Assembly (NCBI GenBank): GCA_017617475.1
Contig: JAFZWC010000013.1
Span: forward strand, 1 to 47,021
Direction: 5' to 3'
DNA length: 47,021 nucleotides
Source of the DNA: Bacteroidales bacterium
Lineage (GTDB): Bacteria; Bacteroidota; Bacteroidia; Bacteroidales; UBA932
The notes under the pieces are model-generated. The model was not told the origin of the DNA and searched no databases. It was given only the letters and a program-made list of their open reading frames with translations. Shown piece by piece: positions 24,606-31,694 of this stretch (positions are counted from its first letter, which is position 1; the number at the start of each line of letters is the position of its first letter). Position numbers and translations under genes: made by a program.

Positions 24606-25457
24606 CTAAAAATCACCCAGTTGGGTTTCGCCTAACTGCTTGAGGGCGTCTTCCAGCTGCTCGGGCTTGGGGACGGAACCGTGATACTTGTGGGTTCCGG
24701 CCATGAAATCCACGCCGTGGCCCATTTCCGTCTTGAAGAGAATCATGGTGGGCTTTCCGCTGCCCTTGCCGGCCTTGGCCAGCTCGAAGGCCTTGGTGAT
24801 GGAGTCGAAGTCGTGACCTTCGGCCACAATCACGTTCCAGCCCCAGGCTTCCCACTTGGCGGCGAGGTCGCCTAAACCCGCGACATCATCTACGGAACCG
24901 TCAATCTGCTTCCCGTTCCAGTCCGTCATGGCAATGAGGTTGTCCAGCTTGTGGAATACGGCGAACATGCCGGCTTCCCAGATCTGGCCTTCCTCGCTTT
25001 CACCGTCTCCGCAGAGGCAGTAAACGAAGTTGTCTTCCCCGTCCATCTTCTTGCCCATGGCGGCGCCGGCGGCGGCGCTCAGGCCCTGGCCCAGGGAACC
25101 GGATGCCTGGAAAATGCCCGGCAGGTTCTTGCGAACGGAGGGGTGACCCTGCAGGCGCGTGCCCATCTGGCGGAAAGTAGCCAGCTCACTTACCGGGAAA
25201 TAGCCGGTGCGGGCCAGCAGGGAATAGTACACCGGGGTCATGTGCCCGGCGCTCAGGATGAACATGTCCTGCCCCTTGCCCTCGCGGGTCCAAGTGGCGG
25301 GGTTGTGTTTCATCTCGTTGAAATACAGGACCGTGAGAATGTCCGTGGAGGACATGGAGCCGCCCGGGTGGCCGGATTTGGCCATGCATACCATGCGCAG
25401 GATATCCCTTCGCACCTGGGTGGCAATGGTTTTCAGTTCTTCGTTAGATTTTGCCAT
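24606..25457 (-). CDS. Transketolase, N-terminal subunit
   Basis: A 283-residue thiamine diphosphate-binding half of transketolase. GHPGGSMSSTDILTVLYF is the N-terminal signature, and the ThDP motif is CGDGESEEGQIWEAGMFAVFHKLDNLIAMTDWN (GDG...N). The start at 25457 (MAKSNEELK) gives the usual subunit start; the longer frame runs into the promoter at 25478-25485. It acts in the non-oxidative pentose phosphate pathway, downstream of the xylulose-5-phosphate made by the nearby xyl operon. Confidence 0.94.
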   Translation of the reverse strand: MAKSNEELKTIATQVRRDILRMVCMAKSGHPGGSMSSTDILTVLYFNEMKHNPATWTREGKGQDMFILSAGHMTPVYYSLLARTGYFPVSELATFRQMGTRLQGHPSVRKNLPGIFQASGSLGQGLSAAAGAAMGKKMDGEDNFVYCLCGDGESEEGQIWEAGMFAVFHKLDNLIAMTDWNGKQIDGSVDDVAGLGDLAAKWEAWGWNVIVAEGHDFDSITKAFELAKAGKGSGKPTMILFKTEMGHGVDFMAGTHKYHGSVPKPEQLEDALKQLGETQLGDF

Positions 25458-25477
25458 AATGTAGATTGTGTGGTCTA

Positions 25478-25485
25478 CAAATATA
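25478..25485 (-). promoter_or_regulatory. -7 promoter element for the transketolase-sigma series
   Basis: TATATTTG on the minus strand, 20 bases before the ATG at 25457. Confidence 0.7.
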
Positions 25486-25515
25486 CGCAAAATCCACGAA
25501 TATTTCAATCGGCGT

Positions 25516-27303
25516 TTAGTCTAATTTCAGAACCGCCATAAAGGCGCTTTGGGGAACCTGCACGGTGCCGATCTGGCGCATGCGCTTCTTGCCCTCCTTC
25601 TGCTTTTCCAAAAGTTTGCGCTTACGGGTGACGTCGCCGCCGTAGCACTTGGCCGTCACGTCCTTACGTACCTGGCGCACGGTTTCGCGGGCAATGATCT
25701 TGGCGCCGATGGCCGCCTGCACGGCAATGTCGAACTGCTGGCGGGGAATCAGGTCCTTGAGCTTGAGGCAAATCTTTCGGCCGAAATCGTAGGCGTGGTC
25801 CTCGTGAATGAGCGTAGAGAGCGCATCGGCCGGGTCGCCGTTCAGCAGAATGTCCAGCTTCACCAGCCGGGCGGGGCGGAAATCCGTCACATGGTAGTCG
25901 AACGAGGCGTAGCCCTTGGAGATGGACTTGAGCTTGTCGTAGAAGTCAAAGACCACCTCGGAGAGCGGGAGGTCGTAATTCAGCTCCACGCGGTCGGTGG
26001 TAATGTAATGCTGGCCGATGAGCGTGCCGCGCTTGTCCATGCACAGTTTCATGATGGGACCGTAGAAATCGGACTTGGTGATAATCTGCGCGCGGATATA
26101 AGGCTCTTCAATATGGTCGATGATGGTGGCCGAAGGCAGGCCGGAAGGGTTGTGCACGTCCACGACCTCGCCCTTGGTGGTGTATACCTTATAGGATACG
26201 TTGGGCACGGTGGTGATGACGTCCATGTTGAACTCGCGGAACAGGCGCTCCTGCACAATCTCCAGGTGCAACAGGCCCAGGAAGCCGCAGCGGAAGCCGA
26301 ATCCCAGGGCCAGGGAGCTCTCGGGCTCGTAGGTGAAGGAGGCGTCGTTCAGCTGGAACTTCTCCAGCGTGGCGCGCAGTTCCTCGAACTTGGAGGCGTC
26401 CACCGGATACAGGCCGGCGAAAACCATCGGCTTCACTTCCTCAAAACCTGCAATGGCCTGGGAACAAGGCTCTTCCACGTGGGTGATGGTGTCGCCCACC
26501 TTCACTTCCACGGCGGCCTTGATGCCGGTGATGATGTATCCTACGTCGCCGGCTTTAACCTCGCCGGTGGGGTTCAGCTTGAGTTTCAGGTTGCCCACCT
26601 CCTCGGCCTCATATTCGTTGCCGGTGCTGAAGAACTTCACCTTGTCACCGGTGTGCAGGCTGCCGTTCACCACTTTGAAGTACGCGATGATGCCGCGGAA
26701 CTGGTTGAAGACGGAGTCGAAGATAAGGGCCTGAAGAGGGGCCGACGGGTCTCCCTTGGGGGCGGGAACCTTGTCCACAATGGCGTCCAGCACGGCCTGT
26801 ACGCCTTCGCCGGTACGGGCGCTTACGCGAAGAACATCCTCGGGGTCGCAGCCCAGAAGGTCGCAAACCTGGTCCGTGACCACTTCCGGCTGGGCGCTGT
26901 CCATGTCAATCTTGTTGAGCACGGGAATAATCTCCAGCGAGTGGTCTATGGCCTGGTACAGGTTGGAAATGGTCTGGGCCTGAATGCCTTGCGAGGCGTC
27001 CACCACCAGCAGCGCACCTTCGCAGGAGGCTATGGAGCGGGACACCTCGTAGGAGAAGTCCACGTGGCCGGGAGTATCAATCAGGTTGAGCCGATAGGTT
27101 TCCCCGTCCCGCACGTAATCCATCTGGATGGCGTGGCTCTTGATGGTGATACCCTTCTCGCGTTCCAGGTCCATGTCGTCCAGCACCTGGTTCTCCATCT
27201 CGCGGTCGCTCAGCGTGCGCGTGAGCTCCAGAAGACGGTCGGCCAGGGTGGATTTACCATGGTCAATATGGGCAATGATGCAGAAATTGCGGATATTCTT
27301 CAT
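25516..27303 (-). CDS. lepA: Elongation factor 4 (LepA)
   Basis: A 595-residue translational GTPase that back-translocates stalled ribosomes. G1 is [10 protein letters not shown]3 DTPGHVDF, and G4 NKID. The LepA-specific C-terminal domain is present ([28 protein letters not shown] and [20 protein letters not shown]). The length is standard. It starts almost at its predicted transcription start. Confidence 0.97.
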   Translation of the reverse strand: MKNIRNFCIIAHIDHGKSTLADRLLELTRTLSDREMENQVLDDMDLEREKGITIKSHAIQMDYVRDGETYRLNLIDTPGHVDFSYEVSRSIASCEGALLVVDASQGIQAQTISNLYQAIDHSLEIIPVLNKIDMDSAQPEVVTDQVCDLLGCDPEDVLRVSARTGEGVQAVLDAIVDKVPAPKGDPSAPLQALIFDSVFNQFRGIIAYFKVVNGSLHTGDKVKFFSTGNEYEAEEVGNLKLKLNPTGEVKAGDVGYIITGIKAAVEVKVGDTITHVEEPCSQAIAGFEEVKPMVFAGLYPVDASKFEELRATLEKFQLNDASFTYEPESSLALGFGFRCGFLGLLHLEIVQERLFREFNMDVITTVPNVSYKVYTTKGEVVDVHNPSGLPSATIIDHIEEPYIRAQIITKSDFYGPIMKLCMDKRGTLIGQHYITTDRVELNYDLPLSEVVFDFYDKLKSISKGYASFDYHVTDFRPARLVKLDILLNGDPADALSTLIHEDHAYDFGRKICLKLKDLIPRQQFDIAVQAAIGAKIIARETVRQVRKDVTAKCYGGDVTRKRKLLEKQKEGKKRMRQIGTVQVPQSAFMAVLKLD

Positions 27304-27309
27304 AGCTTA

Positions 27310-27317
27310 CAAAGATA
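27310..27317 (-). promoter_or_regulatory. -7 promoter element for lepA
   Basis: TATCTTTG on the minus strand, ending six bases before the lepA ATG. The predicted leader is about three nucleotides. Confidence 0.65.
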
Positions 27318-27329
27318 CTGCATTTTTTG

Positions 27330-27337
27330 TAACTTTG
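27330..27337 (+). promoter_or_regulatory. -7 promoter element for menA
   Basis: TAACTTTG on the plus strand, ending four bases before the menA ATG. The predicted start site falls at or one base before the A of the start codon. Confidence 0.65.
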
Positions 27338-27341
27338 CGTT

Positions 27342-28253
27342 ATGGAAATCAAAGCAGCAATTCAATCCATGCGTCTGCGCACGCTGCCGCTTTCGGCCGC
27401 CGGCGTGCTTCTGGGCATCCTTCTGGCCGTGGCCGATTGGAAGGTAGACCCCTGGACCGCTGTCCTTATCGTGCTCACTACCATTTGTTTACAGATTCTC
27501 TCCAACCTCTCCAACGAGCTGGGGGACGTGCAACACGGAACCGACACGGCCGACCGCCAGGGACCCCAGTACGGCCTTAACGGCGGAGGCATGACGGAGG
27601 CCGAAATGAAAAAGCTCATCGGCCTTTTCGTAGTGCTCTGCATGATTTTTGGCGCCGCCATGACCTGGCGCGCCTTCGGCACGCTGCTGGACCTTACTCC
27701 CATCCTGGTGCTTATGCTGGGCGCCGCCGCCATCATCGGCGCCATGAAATACACCCTGGGCAGCAACCCTTACGGCTACAATGCCAAAGGGGACTTCTAT
27801 GTGTTCCTGTTCTTCGGACTGGTTTCCGTCCTTGGCGCGTACTTCGTTTGTACCAAGGGGCTGGGCCTGCACTGGAAACTCCTCCTGCCCGCCGTGGGCG
27901 TGGGCTGCTTCAGCGTGGGCGTACTCAACGTGAACAATATCCGGGACATGAAAACCGACGCCGCCAACCGCGTCACAATAGCCATCAAACTGGGGGAACA
28001 CAGAGCCCGGGTTTATCAGTCCATCCTCATTTGTACAGGCTGGGCTTTCATGATTGCCTACAACCTGCTGTGCTGGCCTTCCTGGTGGCACTGGATGTGG
28101 GTGATTACCCTGCCGCTATACATCAAGCATCTGCAGATGGTCTGGACACGTTCCGACCGTGCCCTGGACCCCGCCCTGCCGCTTCTGGTGATGTCCACCT
28201 TCGCCCTGTGCCTTCTTTTCGGCCTGGGCTACTGTTTTTTTCTGTTTATATAG
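27342..28253 (+). CDS. menA: 1,4-dihydroxy-2-naphthoate polyprenyltransferase
   Basis: A 303-residue UbiA-family membrane prenyltransferase, the step that forms demethylmenaquinone. The first Asp-rich motif lies in NELGDVQHGTDTADRQGP, followed by the MenA pattern YGLNGGGMT. The second is NIRDMKTDAANRVTIAIKLG. About eight or nine membrane helices are present, and the start MEIKAAIQSMRLRTLPLS is typical. Menaquinone is the usual respiratory quinone in this phylum. Confidence 0.94.
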   Translation: MEIKAAIQSMRLRTLPLSAAGVLLGILLAVADWKVDPWTAVLIVLTTICLQILSNLSNELGDVQHGTDTADRQGPQYGLNGGGMTEAEMKKLIGLFVVLCMIFGAAMTWRAFGTLLDLTPILVLMLGAAAIIGAMKYTLGSNPYGYNAKGDFYVFLFFGLVSVLGAYFVCTKGLGLHWKLLLPAVGVGCFSVGVLNVNNIRDMKTDAANRVTIAIKLGEHRARVYQSILICTGWAFMIAYNLLCWPSWWHWMWVITLPLYIKHLQMVWTRSDRALDPALPLLVMSTFALCLLFGLGYCFFLFI

Positions 28254-28263
28254 CTAAACCAAG

Positions 28264-29010
28264 TTACCTCTCCAGCCAGGCCAGGAAATCGTCTACGCGG
28301 GCGCGGGAGACGGTGAAGTCCGTGAGCTCGGGGTAGCCGCGGCGGATGGTTATCTGCAGGCGGCCGCCCATGAGGCGGGACACGGAGTCAATGACGCCTT
28401 CGGAGATAATGCAGCTGCGGGAAATGCGGAAGAAGGCCGACGGATCCACGCTTTCGGCAATGGTGTCCAGGGACTCGTCCATCACGTACGACGCGCCGCT
28501 GGTGGTGACGATGAAGGAATTCTTGGCTTCCGAGTAGAAATAGGCAATATCGGCCGTGCGCACAGGAACGATGCGGTTGTTCATGCGGATGAGGAATTTC
28601 TCCTTGCGCACCTGGTTGATGAGGTTGCGCACCACCTCGGTGGAAGGCTTGACGGCCTGGCCGGACTCCACGCGCGAAATGGCCCGCTGGAGCTCTGTAA
28701 GGCCGATGGGCTTGAGCAGATAGTCTACTGCGTTAATCTCAAAGGCCTGCACGGCGTACTGGTCGTAGGCTGTTGTCATGACCACGGGGGAGGGGATGTC
28801 TACCTGGGTGAAGATGTCGAAGCTGGTGCCGTCGCTCAGTTCAACGTCCATGAAGATGACATCCGGGGAAGGCTGGCTGGAAATCCATTGTACGGCATCC
28901 TTGACGGAGCCCACGGCCCCCACTACCTCCACCTGCGGGAAGTTCTGTGCTAGCAGATTAATCATGTGCTCGCGTGCGCGGAGTTCGTCTTCAATGATCA
29001 GTGCTTTCAT
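28264..29010 (-). CDS. LytTR response regulator
   Basis: A 248-residue regulator with an N-terminal receiver domain (MKALIIEDELRAREHM with acidic pocket, phospho-acceptor in VIFMDVELSDG, then VMTTAYDQYAVQAFEINAVDYLLKP) and a C-terminal LytTR DNA-binding domain (FLIRMNNRIVPVRTADIAYFYSE, FFRISRSCIIS). It overlaps the histidine kinase gene by four bases (ATGA) and forms a pair with it. Confidence 0.94.
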   Translation of the reverse strand: MKALIIEDELRAREHMINLLAQNFPQVEVVGAVGSVKDAVQWISSQPSPDVIFMDVELSDGTSFDIFTQVDIPSPVVMTTAYDQYAVQAFEINAVDYLLKPIGLTELQRAISRVESGQAVKPSTEVVRNLINQVRKEKFLIRMNNRIVPVRTADIAYFYSEAKNSFIVTTSGASYVMDESLDTIAESVDPSAFFRISRSCIISEGVIDSVSRLMGGRLQITIRRGYPELTDFTVSRARVDDFLAWLER

Positions 29011-30200
29011 GCGTGGTTATGCTTTCTGCGCAAAGGTACGAAAAAATCTTCTGATTCCTCAATGAGGGGAATGGTAACTGAGAAATACTCAGGCGTTTCC
29101 AGCACGGTAATTTCCTTACCGGCTATGTCCCGGTACTGGTTGCGGATATACTGCAGGCCTATGCCCGTGCGCACCACCGGCGTCACCTTGGGAATGCGGT
29201 TGTTGCGGAGGGTGATGGACTTCCCGTCCGTAGTGGCCTGAATGACCAGGGGATTGTCGGCCGATATGGAGTTGTGCTTGACGGCATTCTCTACCAGCAG
29301 CTGCAGGGTGCAGGGGACAATATAGCCGGAAGGCTCATGGGCTGACACCCCGTCCTCAATGACAAGTCCCTCCGGGAAACGGATCTGCATGAGCTTGCGG
29401 TAGGTTTGGGAGAACTCAATTTCTTCGGAGATGGGGACCAGCCGCTTGCCCTCGTTGTTCATGAGGTAGCGGTACAGGGTGGACATCTTCTGGATGTACT
29501 CGCTGGCTTCTTCCCGCGTACCGTCATGTACAATGGAATCCAGCACGTTGAGGCTGTTGAACAGGAAGTGCGGATTCACCTGATGCTTGAGGGCCATGTA
29601 GCGGAACTCGGCCTGGTGACGGCGGGTGCGCTGGGCCGATACCTCCCGTTGCATCTGGATGGCGAAGTTCACCATGAAGACCAGGGAAATGAGGGTGGTG
29701 AGCACCAGGATCATGAGGGCGCCGGAGTTCTCCAGCAGAAGGTTGCCGGTATAATAATAGCCGATATAGAGGCGGATGCCGAAGACCAGGGCTATGGAGA
29801 CTACCAGCCAGCCGGCGTGGTCGTACCAGGACTGGTCGCGCTCGTAACTGGCGGGGCCCAGCGGGGAGAAGCGGTGGGCGAAGGCATACAGGCTCCAGCC
29901 CAGGATTTCCGTTACCCCGAAGGTGGAGATGGCATGCTGCCACAGGTCCGGAATGGAGTCCGGGAGAATATCGGCGCCGAAGGTGCCCAGGATAAAGCCC
30001 AGGGTATTCACCAGGATAAGGGCCATCACGGTGATTTCCACCGTAAGGTTCTCCCGGTAGCAGATGACCACGGCCAAGGCCATGGTGAGGGCCGTCAGGA
30101 ACATGCTGTCCGGGATGCCGGCTATGGAACATAACATGTTTACGGCCACGTGCAGCAGCGCGAAGCCATGGATAATCCAGCCGGAGGTCCTGAGACTCAT
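29007..30200 (-). CDS. LytS-type sensor histidine kinase
   Basis: A 397-residue kinase. The N-terminal half has about six membrane helices. The phospho-acceptor region is YMALKHQVNPHFLFNSLNVLDSI (PF06580 type), and the ATPase part has the N box LLVENAVKHN and a G box GIGLQYIRNQY. The start at 30200 is chosen over an upstream ATG because the promoter lies between them. It is divergent from the polysaccharide utilization locus and might control it; that link is only positional. Confidence 0.92.
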   Translation of the reverse strand: MSLRTSGWIIHGFALLHVAVNMLCSIAGIPDSMFLTALTMALAVVICYRENLTVEITVMALILVNTLGFILGTFGADILPDSIPDLWQHAISTFGVTEILGWSLYAFAHRFSPLGPASYERDQSWYDHAGWLVVSIALVFGIRLYIGYYYTGNLLLENSGALMILVLTTLISLVFMVNFAIQMQREVSAQRTRRHQAEFRYMALKHQVNPHFLFNSLNVLDSIVHDGTREEASEYIQKMSTLYRYLMNNEGKRLVPISEEIEFSQTYRKLMQIRFPEGLVIEDGVSAHEPSGYIVPCTLQLLVENAVKHNSISADNPLVIQATTDGKSITLRNNRIPKVTPVVRTGIGLQYIRNQYRDIAGKEITVLETPEYFSVTIPLIEESEDFFVPLRRKHNHA

Positions 30201-30204
30201 AGCA

Positions 30205-30212
30205 CAAATATA
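30205..30212 (-). promoter_or_regulatory. -7 promoter element for the kinase-regulator pair
   Basis: TATATTTG on the minus strand, ending four bases before the ATG at 30200. This implies a leaderless or nearly leaderless mRNA. Confidence 0.6.
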
Positions 30213-30295
30213 GCGAATATTTCCATTCATCGGCAAAAAATGTCCATTCAGCCGGGAGTGCAGGTTTTCACACCTATATTTCTTAGATTAATTTT

Positions 30296-30303
30296 TACTT
30301 TTG
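30296..30303 (+). promoter_or_regulatory. -7 promoter element for the MFS-susCDE series
   Basis: TACTTTTG on the plus strand matches TAnnTTTG. The predicted start near 30307 leaves a leader of about 28 nt before the MFS gene. Confidence 0.55.
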
Positions 30304-30334
30304 ACTTGCCAAACAGGCACTAAAACTATTAACC

Positions 30335-31669
30335 ATGTCACAAAAACGTGATTTAACCTTCCGCCAGCTGGTGGATCTCAGCTTCGGCTATTTCGGGGTT
30401 CAGATTGCTTACGCCCTGCAAAGCGCCAACATCAGCCGTATCTTCGCTACGCTTGGAGCCGATCCGCACCAGCTCTCCTTTTTCTGGATCCTTCCCCCTC
30501 TGATGGGAATGATTGTCCAGCCGCTTATCGGCAAGTATTCCGACCGCACCTGGTGCAAGATGGGCCGCCGCAAACCCTACCTTCTGGTGGGCGCCATCAT
30601 CGCCGTCCTGGTGATGCTGTTCCTGCCCAACGCCGGCAGCCTGCAGTTCAGCGCCAGGCTGTTCCTGGGCCTTAACATGGCCATGTGGTTCGGTCTGTTC
30701 TCCCTCATCTTCCTGGATACCTCCATCAACATTGCCATGCAGCCTTTCAAGATGATGGTGGGAGAAATGGTGAACGAGAAGCAGAAAACGCAGGCCTACA
30801 GCATCCAGAGCTTCCTTTGCAACGCCGGCTCCCTGATGGGTTATGTATTTCCCATCCTCTTTACCTGGATCGGCATTGCCAATACCGCTCCCAAGGGCGT
30901 GGTCCCGGACAGTGTAATCTACAGCTTCTATGTGGGTGCCGCCATCCTCATCCTCTGCGTGATGTACACCTTCCTGCGCGTGAAAGAGATGCCGCCCAAG
31001 GAATATGCCGAGTTCCACGGAATCGACCTCCAGGCCAATGCCGGAAAGAAGGCCGATGCCGGTCTGGTGAAGCTCCTCACCAAGGCTCCCGCCACCTTCT
31101 GGACGGTGGGTCTGGTGCAGTTCTTCTGCTGGGCAGCCTTCTTATATATGTGGACATATACCAACGGCGCCATTGCCGACAACGTATGGCACACCTTCGA
31201 CACCTCGTCCGAGGCCTATCAGACCGCCGGTAACTGGGTGGGCGTGCTGTTTGCCGTGCAGGCCGTGGGTTCCCTGGTGTGGGCCGCCGTGCTGCCCCGC
31301 TTCAAGAACATCAAGTTCTCCTATGTGGTGTCCCTGCTAATAGGCGCGGTGGGCTTTGCCTCCGTGTTCTTCATCCACAATCAGTACCTGCTGTTTGTGA
31401 GCTACTTCCTCATCGGCTTTGCATGGGCCGCCATGCTGGCCCTGCCCTTCACCCTCCTCACCAACGCGCTGGAGGGAAGTCCGTATATGGGCAGCTACCT
31501 GGGCCTGTTCAACTGTACCATCTGCCTGCCCCAGATTGTGGCGGCGGCAACCGGTGGCGCTGTTCTGAGCCTGGTGGGAGGCGGCCAGCCGGCCATGATG
31601 CTGGTGGCAGGTATCTTCCTGGTGCTGGGCGCCGTGAGCGTAAGACTGATCAAAATACACAATAAATAA
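30335..31669 (+). CDS. MFS oligosaccharide importer, SLC45/GPH-like
   Basis: A 444-residue transporter with about twelve membrane helices. The start QLVDLSFGYFGVQIAYALQSANISRIF and IGKYSDRTWCKMGRRKPYLLVGAI fit the MFS group of maltose and sucrose carriers found next to Sus loci. It precedes susC by 26 bases and is probably co-transcribed. It likely moves the di- or oligosaccharide released in the periplasm across the inner membrane; maltose is the best guess given the GH13 enzyme. Confidence 0.9.
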   Translation: MSQKRDLTFRQLVDLSFGYFGVQIAYALQSANISRIFATLGADPHQLSFFWILPPLMGMIVQPLIGKYSDRTWCKMGRRKPYLLVGAIIAVLVMLFLPNAGSLQFSARLFLGLNMAMWFGLFSLIFLDTSINIAMQPFKMMVGEMVNEKQKTQAYSIQSFLCNAGSLMGYVFPILFTWIGIANTAPKGVVPDSVIYSFYVGAAILILCVMYTFLRVKEMPPKEYAEFHGIDLQANAGKKADAGLVKLLTKAPATFWTVGLVQFFCWAAFLYMWTYTNGAIADNVWHTFDTSSEAYQTAGNWVGVLFAVQAVGSLVWAAVLPRFKNIKFSYVVSLLIGAVGFASVFFIHNQYLLFVSYFLIGFAWAAMLALPFTLLTNALEGSPYMGSYLGLFNCTICLPQIVAAATGGAVLSLVGGGQPAMMLVAGIFLVLGAVSVRLIKIHNK

Positions 31670-31694
31670 CTACTAATTATTAATTACACGCTAA

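Noticed and set aside
25549..27447. 632-codon open frame antisense to lepA
   Set aside because: lepA is unambiguous on the minus strand, and the antisense translation has no family features and runs into menA.
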